The notes under the pieces: model-generated
Seen by the model: the letters and a program-made list of their open reading frames with translations, nothing else
The model's database searches: none
Told to the model about the DNA's origin: nothing
Shown: in pieces, positions 1-4,688 of the stretch
How positions within the stretch are numbered: position 1 is the first letter of the stretch
Layout of the letters: every line of letters begins with the position of its first letter
Program-made: the position numbers and the translations under genes
From: Tepidisphaeraceae bacterium
GTDB taxonomy: Bacteria > Planctomycetota > Phycisphaerae > Tepidisphaerales > Tepidisphaeraceae
DNA: 8,312 nucleotides
Reading direction: 5' to 3'
Assembly: GCA_025450555.1 (NCBI GenBank)
Contig: JANWHF010000027.1
Span: forward strand, 1-8,312

Positions 1-1422
1 CCGCGGAGAAATCTCATTCCGGGGCATGCAATCGCGGAGCTTTCGTTCACGGAGATGTATCAACTTTTCCGGGGCCAACCCGAACTCAAAAAGCAGATGC
101 CGTTCGCGGTGGATGAGTCGAAGTATCTGGGCCTTGCGCAGTTTTGGATCGATGTCCGCGGCAATCACAAGGGCCGGCCCGACTTTGGCGCCTATGACCA
201 GGATGACATTCCTGTCTCTCAGCAACCTACTATCGAGGGACATGCCGTCCGGGCGACGCTGCTTGCGACCGGAATCACGGCGTTGGCTCCGGTCGCGAGT
301 CGAAGCGATTACTTTACCGATGCCACGCGCTTCTGGGACAGCATGGTTTACCGTCGGATGTATATCACCGGCGGAGTCGGGGCGATTGCGGGCGAAGAAA
401 AATTCGGCGGCGATTTTGATCTGCCAAACAACGGATATCTCGAAACCTGCGCGGCAGTGGCTGCCGGCATGTTTCATGAGCACATGAATCAGAATCTCGG
501 CGATGCGCGGTATGCCGACGAGCTGGAGCGCGTGCTTTACAACGGCGCGCTCTGCGGCGTTTCTTTGAATGGGAATCGATATTTCTATCGGAATCCGCTG
601 GAAGCGGGGAAGAATCGGCTGCGCTGGGCGTGGCATTCATGTCCCTGCTGCCCGCCGATGTTTTTGAAATTGTTTGGCGGGATGCCGGGGGATATTTATG
701 CCACGGATTCGAGTGGATTATATATCAATCTGTATGTCGGTTCGACGGTGCAGACGAGCGTGGCGGGAAATGCGGTTGCACTTCGTCAGGAGACGCGCTA
801 TCCCTGGGAAGGCGGGGTTCGGCTCACAATTGAAAGCGATCAGCCCAGCGAATTCGATTTGAATTTCCGCGTTCCCGAATGGTGCCAGACGATGGTGGGT
901 CGACAAGAACTCTATAAACCACTTGGCCGGCCGGAGGCTGGCGGTTTTTCGGTTTTGGTGCATGGCGATCCAGCTTCATCCGTGTTCAACAATGGGTATT
1001 TAAAACTCCATCGGCGCTGGTCGAAGGGTGACACCATCGAGATAACGATGCAGATGCCGCCGCGTCGCATCGTTGCCGATTCGCGGATTAAAGCAACGGC
1101 TGGGCGGATCGCCCTGTCTCGCGGGCCGCTGATCTATTGTTTAGAGTCGGTGGACAACAGTGGCCGGGTGAGAAATCTTTCGCTGCCAGACGATGCGCAA
1201 CTGAGCACCGGGTTTAAGCCTGAGATGCTCGATGGCATCACCGTCATTCACGCCCAGGGCCTGGCTTCGTTTGCCGGCGCGCCGAAACCATCGCCAGCCG
1301 ACATCACGGCGATTCCTTACTTTGCCAATGCCAATCGAGGATCGGTTTCGATGTGCGTTTGGATTCCGCGCTCGCCCGCCGACGCTCTGCCGGCTTCGAT
1401 GCCCGGCCCTGGAGGGCATTAA
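1..1422 (+). CDS. GH127 (DUF1680) beta-L-arabinofuranosidase, 5'-truncated by the window edge
   Basis: Glycoside hydrolase that in characterised GH127 members (HypBA1) releases L-arabinofuranose from arabinan or glycoprotein glycans by a retaining mechanism with a cysteine nucleophile. The frame is open from base 1 and reads IPGHAIAELSFTEMYQLF before the first ATG at 55; this matches the family helix around GHxxxExALxxLY, so the ATG at 55 is internal and the true start lies upstream. Numbering from that Met, YLETCA carries Glu130 and Cys132 and HSCPCCPP carries Cys198-Cys199: the Zn ligands and nucleophile of the family. Glu114, 16 residues before Glu130, fits the acid/base (Glu322 and Glu338 in HypBA1). 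The C-terminal half is the beta-sandwich part, ending in the family-like IPYFANANRG near 420. About 473 residues are visible against roughly 620-660 usual. No signal peptide can be judged. The family is certain; the substrate is inferred. Confidence 0.93.
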   Translation, partial: PRRNLIPGHAIAELSFTEMYQLFRGQPELKKQMPFAVDESKYLGLAQFWIDVRGNHKGRPDFGAYDQDDIPVSQQPTIEGHAVRATLLATGITALAPVASRSDYFTDATRFWDSMVYRRMYITGGVGAIAGEEKFGGDFDLPNNGYLETCAAVAAGMFHEHMNQNLGDARYADELERVLYNGALCGVSLNGNRYFYRNPLEAGKNRLRWAWHSCPCCPPMFLKLFGGMPGDIYATDSSGLYINLYVGSTVQTSVAGNAVALRQETRYPWEGGVRLTIESDQPSEFDLNFRVPEWCQTMVGRQELYKPLGRPEAGGFSVLVHGDPASSVFNNGYLKLHRRWSKGDTIEITMQMPPRRIVADSRIKATAGRIALSRGPLIYCLESVDNSGRVRNLSLPDDAQLSTGFKPEMLDGITVIHAQGLASFAGAPKPSPADITAIPYFANANRGSVSMCVWIPRSPADALPASMPGPGGH

Positions 1423-1459
1423 ATCCATGATTTGTCACCCTCCGCACTGCGTGCCGACC

Positions 1460-1468
1460 TGATAAGAT
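1460..1468 (+). promoter_or_regulatory. Extended -10-like element TGATAAGAT upstream of the TPR gene
   Basis: TG-A-TAAGAT looks like an extended -10 hexamer (4 of 6 matches to TATAAT). It ends 6 nt before an ATG at 1475 and about 51 nt before the preferred start at 1520. No convincing -35 lies at normal spacing; TTGTCA at 1432-1437 is 25 nt away, too far. The same nonamer sits at the same distance before the PIN gene (2849-2857). Transcription would start near 1475, giving either a leaderless message from 1475 or a leader of about 45 nt for the start at 1520. Confidence 0.4.
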
Positions 1469-1504
1469 TCTCAAATGAATCGCTCGCCATCCGCGAGCGC
1501 CGGT

Positions 1505-1510
1505 GGAGGA
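1505..1510 (+). promoter_or_regulatory. Shine-Dalgarno GGAGGA that decides the TPR start
   Basis: GGAGGA lies 9 nt before the ATG at 1520. It directly abuts the ATG at 1511, which is too close to work, and lies downstream of the ATG at 1475. This favours 1520 as the translation start if initiation is SD-dependent. Confidence 0.6.
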
Positions 1511-1519
1511 ATGAATCGG

Positions 1520-1843
1520 ATGAACGACACGACCACCCCAAGAATGCGCCAGCTTCAACAACTGCTGGCTCGCCAGCCCAACGACACCTTTCTGCTTTAT
1601 GGCATGGCGTTGGAATTCAAGAAGCTCAGAGATGCCGATCGCGCGCTGGAATATCTGGATCGCGTGATCTCGCTGGATCGAGGCTATTGCTACGCCTATC
1701 ACCAGAAGGGGCAGATCCTCGAGGAACTGGGGCATCTTGATTCGGCAAAGGAAGCTTATCGTGAAGGAATCAAGGCGTCGCAGGAAGTCGGCGACGGTCA
1801 TGCGGCCGGCGAAATTGAAGCGGCGCTGGCGGCGCTGGAATGA
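1520..1843 (+). CDS. Small tetratricopeptide-repeat protein
   Basis: A 107-residue, probably cytoplasmic protein built of about two and a half TPR helix pairs: repeat 1 around residues 22-53 (NDTFLLYGMALEF, then DADRALEYLDRVISLD) and repeat 2 around 56-89 (YCYAYHQKGQILEELGHLDS, then AKEAYREGI), with a capping helix at the end. TPRs bind other proteins; no catalytic residue is visible and the partner is unknown. The start at 1520 is chosen for the SD at 1505-1510; in-frame ATGs at 1511 and 1475 would add 3 or 15 low-complexity residues (SPSASAGGG). The stop overlaps the next gene's ATG by 4 nt (ATGA), so the two are translationally coupled and may work together. Single-domain TPR proteins of this length are, from memory, common in Planctomycetota. 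Confidence 0.85.
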   Translation: MNDTTTPRMRQLQQLLARQPNDTFLLYGMALEFKKLRDADRALEYLDRVISLDRGYCYAYHQKGQILEELGHLDSAKEAYREGIKASQEVGDGHAAGEIEAALAALE

Positions 1844-2790
1844 ATTCGCTGACCGAATTGCGCGCAAAACAGGAAATGGTTGAAGAGCTTGTTCAATATC
1901 TGCGAACGCCGCACTGGGGACGCCAGAAGCTCTGGCGGCATGCGATCTGGAGGAGTTTTGCGCGGGTGGGGCTGACGGGGATCCATTCGCTGCCGGTCCA
2001 TCGTCGATGGATCGATATTCATCGCCGAAAGATGCCGCTGCCAAATCTCGATCCGCATCTGGTCGGGATGAAGATCGCTCAGATCTCGGATCTGCATTAC
2101 AGCCCGGTCGTCTGGCGAAAATACCTCGAGCAGTTCATCGACTGGGTCAATGAGCTTGAGCCGCAGCTTGTCGTCGTCACCGGTGATTTGATCACGGGCG
2201 GCTATCGCTATGCCGATCGCGTTGCATCATTGCTCGCGCATCTCAAAGCGCCCTTCGGCGTCATTTGCACGTTCGGCAATCACGATTACAGCGTCTATGG
2301 AAAAGCTTTCACGAAGGAAGGCAAACGCCGCGCGGATCATCTGGAGAGAAGTCTGATTCATCACGGCCTGATCGTCTTGCGCAACAGCGTGCATTATGTC
2401 TGTCCGCCCGGCGCCCATGCGCCACTGGCGGTCGTCGGCCTGGATGATGAATGGTCCGGCAGCCTCGATGCACAAAAAGGCTTCAACGGGCTGCACGCCG
2501 ATCAACCCATCATCTGCCTGAACCACAATCCCGCCAATTGCAACGAGCTGATGGAATTCCCCTGGCAATGGATGCTCAGCGGCCACACCCATGGCCGACA
2601 GATTGGCGCCGGTCCAGTGGGGCGTCGGCTCTACCCTCATCGCTTCCGCCATTTCACGCACGGCTACTATGCCGTCAATGGACGCCATCTTTACGTCAAC
2701 CGCGGCCTGTCTTATGGTCAGCGGGTGCTCGAATGGTGCCGGCCCGAAGTGACGTTGTTTACGCTTGATGAAGATAAAGACGCGGCGTGA
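1840..2790 (+). CDS. Calcineurin-like metallophosphoesterase (YkuE/LpxG type)
   Basis: A 316-residue binuclear metal phosphoesterase. All signature blocks are present: Asp84-Leu-His86 (QISDLH), Gly-Asp116 (VTGDLI), Gly-Asn147-His148-Asp (TFGNHDY), His229 (CLNHNP) and Gly-His249-Thr-His251-Gly (LSGHTHGRQIG). The order and the GHTHGxQ ending fit the YkuE/YaeI branch, which includes the UDP-2,3-diacylglucosamine hydrolase LpxG of lipid A synthesis and phospholipid-directed enzymes. Residues 1-75 form a basic, helix-rich N-terminal extension (WRHAIWRSFARVG, then HRRWIDIHRRKMPLP) with no clear signal peptide or membrane span, so I infer a cytoplasmic or membrane-peripheral enzyme. Its ATG overlaps the TPR stop (ATGA), indicating coupling. 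Nothing in the neighbourhood confirms a lipid A role, so the substrate is unassigned. Confidence 0.93.
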   Translation: MNSLTELRAKQEMVEELVQYLRTPHWGRQKLWRHAIWRSFARVGLTGIHSLPVHRRWIDIHRRKMPLPNLDPHLVGMKIAQISDLHYSPVVWRKYLEQFIDWVNELEPQLVVVTGDLITGGYRYADRVASLLAHLKAPFGVICTFGNHDYSVYGKAFTKEGKRRADHLERSLIHHGLIVLRNSVHYVCPPGAHAPLAVVGLDDEWSGSLDAQKGFNGLHADQPIICLNHNPANCNELMEFPWQWMLSGHTHGRQIGAGPVGRRLYPHRFRHFTHGYYAVNGRHLYVNRGLSYGQRVLEWCRPEVTLFTLDEDKDAA

Positions 2791-2848
2791 ACTTCTGGCA
2801 GTTCCGGGCATTCGTGCCGTGCGATGGATTTCTCAAGCTCAAACTGTG

Positions 2849-2857
2849 TGATAAGAT
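2849..2857 (+). promoter_or_regulatory. Extended -10-like element TGATAAGAT immediately before the PIN gene
   Basis: The nonamer is identical to that at 1460-1468 and again ends exactly 6 nt before a start codon (GTG 2864). TTCTCA at 2830-2835 is a 4-of-6 -35 match with a 16-nt spacer to TAAGAT. A start of transcription about 7 nt downstream would fall on the GTG itself, implying a leaderless message; there is only a weak purine stretch (GGG, 2860-2862) and no proper SD. Confidence 0.45.
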
Positions 2858-3260
2858 GTGGGCGTGGCAAGGGTGTATCTTGAAACCAGCTTTTTAGCGC
2901 GTGTGTCAGCGACCGGGTAGATCCAAAAACGTCTGGTTGGCGTGTTACCAGTCAAGAATGGTGGGAAGCACACGCCAAACGCCACGAACTGTACACGTCA
3001 GCCGAGGTCGTTGCGGAGCTATCCAGGCCGGGTTTTCATAATAGCAGTCGCGCGATTGAAATGCTGCGCGGCCTGTCGGTCCTCCAGTTGACGCCTGAGG
3101 TTGGCAATCTTGCCGAGCTTTTGGTGGAGAATAAGGTTATGCCAGGCCCCTCCAATAGCGGAGATGCTCTCCACGTTGCAGTCGCGACGATACATTCGAT
3201 GGATTACATTTTGACTTGGAACGTGAAGCATCTGGCAAATCCGAATAAGCGTACGCACTT

Positions 3261-3269
3261 TGCTATAAT
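3261..3269 (+). promoter_or_regulatory. Perfect extended -10 (TGCTATAAT) inside the PIN gene
   Basis: TG-C-TATAAT is a full match to an extended -10 element, about 75 nt upstream of the putative antitoxin start. No good -35 is seen at 16-18 nt (CCGAAT at 3241-3246), which extended -10 promoters can tolerate. It could transcribe the downstream gene without the toxin. It lies in coding sequence (FAIIC), so chance is a real alternative. Confidence 0.35.
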
Positions 3270-3333
3270 CTGTATGAGATTGGGCCTGACGGCTCCGATG
3301 TTGGTGACGCCGGACATGTTACAAACCAGCGAT

Positions 3334-3337
3334 GAGG
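3334..3337 (+). promoter_or_regulatory. Shine-Dalgarno GAGG for the putative antitoxin
   Basis: GAGG lies 6 nt before the ATG at 3344. It is within two bases of the alternative ATG at 3332 and so cannot serve it. This selects 3344, which overlaps the last 11 nt of the PIN gene. Confidence 0.5.
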
Positions 3338-3343
3338 CGAACG

Positions 3344-3544
3344 ATGCAGACTGAGAATGAGCAGCCGACAGCGGTCGATGACGTACGAAAGGTGCGAGAG
3401 CAGATTGATCGGGAATCGGCCGGCGATATCCGCCGACATATCGACCGATCAAACCGCGTATTGGAGGAATACCGCGAAAAGCTAGGCCTGAAGATCGTCC
3501 CTCCACCTTCACAACCGGTCGAGCGGAACGGCACCGGTGGTTGA
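3344..3544 (+). CDS. Small helical protein, putative antitoxin partner of the PIN gene
   Basis: A 66-residue charged protein. The core from about residue 10 to 45 (DDVRKVREQIDRESAGDIRR, then HIDRSNRVLEEYREKLG) is predicted helical and ends in a proline-rich tail (KIVPPPSQP). It resembles, by recalled pattern rather than by search, the short uncharacterised proteins starting with a V-R-x-x-R-E helix that accompany PIN-domain toxins. The start at 3344 is chosen for the GAGG at 3334; ATG 3332 would add MRRT. It overlaps the end of the PIN gene by 11 nt, as in co-translated toxin-antitoxin pairs, here with the toxin first. No AbrB or ribbon-helix-helix motif is obvious, so DNA binding cannot be asserted. 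The frame is intact although the PIN gene is broken. The antitoxin role is inferred from position only. Confidence 0.6.
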   Translation: MQTENEQPTAVDDVRKVREQIDRESAGDIRRHIDRSNRVLEEYREKLGLKIVPPPSQPVERNGTGG

Positions 3545-3640
3545 TTAACTTGTCAGCATTTTCAATGCGTCAATGTCGCTGGCGGCATTTCACGTCTGCT
3601 ATTACGCTTTGCCGATTGATTCCAGATAGCGGATCGGCGC

Positions 3641-4207
3641 ATGCCAGAGCAACATTCGATTTTCCTCATCAGCGGCACCAATCGTCCCGCATCTAATACG
3701 ATTCGCATCACGCGCGAAATCGAGCGGCATTACTGCGAGGCGGGTGTGGCGGTGGAACTGTACAGCCTCGAGTCGCTTCCGCCGGAGCTTTTTGTGCCAG
3801 CCGCTTATCGACAGAAGCCGCCGGCGTTTGTCCAAATCCAGGAAAAGGTCTACGCCGCCGCCGGGTTGCATTTGGTGGTCCCGGAGTACAACGGCTCATT
3901 TCCTGGCGCGCTCAAATACTTCATCGACATGCTCAAATTTCCCGAGAGCTTTGAGCATAAGCCGGTGGCGTTTGTGGGGGTGGCCAGCGGAGAGTGGGGC
4001 GGACTGCGCGCGGTCGAGCAGATGCAGATGGTTTTTGGCTATCGCAATGCGCACATCTTTCCGAATCGCATTTTCGTCAATTCGGTGCTTAGCAAAATGG
4101 ATTCGGCGGGGAAACTGACAGATCCGGATCTAAATGATCGCTTTGCCAAGCAGGTGAGAGGATTTGCCGAGTTCGCGGGCCTGTTCGTGCGAAAACCTCG
4201 ATCTTAG
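3641..4207 (+). CDS. NADPH-dependent FMN reductase (flavodoxin-like)
   Basis: A 188-residue cytoplasmic flavoprotein of the NADPH-dependent FMN reductase / chromate-azo reductase family, which uses NAD(P)H to reduce quinones, azo compounds or metals through bound FMN. Visible motifs: SGTNRPASNT at 11-20 is the FMN-phosphate loop, PEYNGSFPGALKYFIDM at 81-97 is the family signature for the isoalloxazine site, and ASGEWGGLRA at 115-124 is the third FMN-contacting loop. Length is typical (170-200). The ATG at 3641 places the first beta strand (IFLISG) after seven residues, as expected, though no good SD precedes it. It stands alone on its strand, 96 nt after the putative antitoxin, and its stop codon overlaps that of the convergent chelatase. 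The physiological substrate cannot be told from sequence. Confidence 0.92.
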   Translation: MPEQHSIFLISGTNRPASNTIRITREIERHYCEAGVAVELYSLESLPPELFVPAAYRQKPPAFVQIQEKVYAAAGLHLVVPEYNGSFPGALKYFIDMLKFPESFEHKPVAFVGVASGEWGGLRAVEQMQMVFGYRNAHIFPNRIFVNSVLSKMDSAGKLTDPDLNDRFAKQVRGFAEFAGLFVRKPRS

Positions 4208-4656
4208 ATCTTATTCTGCTCGGCAACGCAATCCGGATCGCCGCAGCGAAGCGTCCCTTTGCAAATGTCGCACACATATTCATTGGCGGCACATCCACTG
4301 GCGCGCTTGTCCAGCAGCTCGAGAATGAGATCATCAATGCCCAGTGGCGGCGTGACGTGAAACTTTGAATGCGGGTGTGAAGAGGCGGCCTGCGCGGTCA
4401 AATGTGGAATGTCGCGCGTCCAGTGCTTGCCGGGGCCGAGGAAGAAAGGCACGACGACTACGCGCTGCGCGCCGCGCGCGACGCAACGGCCATACGCTGT
4501 GGCAATCGAAGGCTCGGCCAGTTCCATGTGGGCTGGCTCGACGATTTCGTAACGCTCCCGGAATCGCTTATGAAAAAGCTCGGCGACCTGCTCGAGCATG
4601 CGATTGCTCTCGTCGCGCCGCGAGCCGTGATCCACGATGATGATGCCGATCTGCAT
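4204..4656 (-). CDS. CbiX/SirB-type sirohydrochlorin chelatase with Cys-rich tail
   Basis: A 150-residue single-domain class II chelatase, which inserts Co2+ (cobalamin) or Fe2+ (siroheme) into sirohydrochlorin. It begins with the family hallmark IIIVDHGSRRDESN; His10 is the conserved metal-binding histidine, and VVVPFFLGPGKHWTRDIP (residues 67-84) holds the second, His78. IDDLILELLDKR at 107-118 closes the fold. Beyond it is an unusual tail with Cys122, Cys129, Cys132, Cys138 and Cys143 (spacing C-x6-C-x2-C-x5-C-x4-C), which could hold an Fe-S cluster or metal; plant SirB is known to carry a C-terminal 2Fe-2S cluster, but whether this tail is equivalent is inference. An AGGGG lies 9 nt before the ATG. 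The gene starts 32 nt after the M28 peptidase stop, so it is probably co-transcribed with it. No other siroheme or B12 gene is in view, so the metal is undetermined. Confidence 0.9.
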   Translation of the reverse strand: MQIGIIIVDHGSRRDESNRMLEQVAELFHKRFRERYEIVEPAHMELAEPSIATAYGRCVARGAQRVVVVPFFLGPGKHWTRDIPHLTAQAASSHPHSKFHVTPPLGIDDLILELLDKRASGCAANEYVCDICKGTLRCGDPDCVAEQNKI

Positions 4657-4688
4657 ATCGTTGCACCCCTGCCGACCTGATGCTCCTG

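Larger units (their letters stand above)
2864..3354 (+). pseudogene. PIN-domain ribonuclease (VapC-like toxin) with a 1-nt frameshift
   Basis: Translation from GTG 2864 gives ARVYLETSF and then meets TAG at 2918. The rest of the protein is in the -1 frame: SACVSDRVDP, then QEWWEAHAKRHELYTSAEVV, continuing to the stop at 3352-3354. The crossover falls at a run of five Ts (2891-2895); one extra T would give ETSFFSACVS and a continuous 163-residue protein of normal PIN length. In the restored protein the acidic PIN positions are Glu7 (YLETS), Glu52 (AEVVAEL) and Asp101 (SGDALHVAVA), followed by LTWNVKHLANPNK at 117-129, where Asn120 takes the fourth polar position. PIN proteins of this type are Mg-dependent RNases, usually the toxin of a type II pair. 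A small helical protein follows with overlap. As sequenced the toxin should be inactive; a sequencing error or frameshifting during expression remains possible. Confidence 0.85.

Noticed and set aside
55..57. ATG at 55 as the start of the GH127 gene
   Set aside because: The frame is open to base 1 and the upstream codons (GHAIAELSFTE) continue family-typical sequence, so this Met is internal.
1432..1437. TTGTCA as the -35 for the TPR promoter
   Set aside because: The spacer to TAAGAT (1463) is 25 nt, well outside the usual 16-18.
1304..2044. Open frame of 246 codons on the minus strand
   Set aside because: It spans the GH127 end, the TPR gene and the phosphoesterase start antisense, shows no family motif, and has a basic, Arg/Ser/Ala-rich composition typical of an antisense shadow.
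2227..2811. Open frame of 194 codons on the minus strand
   Set aside because: It lies wholly antisense to the conserved catalytic blocks of the phosphoesterase and has no recognisable domain.
3061..3354. A separate 97-residue protein starting at ATG 3061
   Set aside because: In-frame sequence upstream to 2884 continues the PIN domain (SAEVVAELSRPG), so 3061 is an internal Met of the split gene.
3556..3568. Hairpin GCATT-TTC-AATGC 11 nt after the putative antitoxin
   Set aside because: The stem is only 5 bp, AT-rich, and has no following T run, so it is too weak to call a terminator.
4200..4210. GATCTTAGATC repeat at the convergent stops
   Set aside because: It is two copies of the self-complementary GATC around 3 bases; it forms only a 4-bp stem and is explained by the overlapping stop codons.
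4402..4680. Plus-strand frame of 92 codons opposite the chelatase
   Set aside because: It is antisense to clear CbiX motifs (DHGSRR, GPGKHWTRD) and has no independent support.
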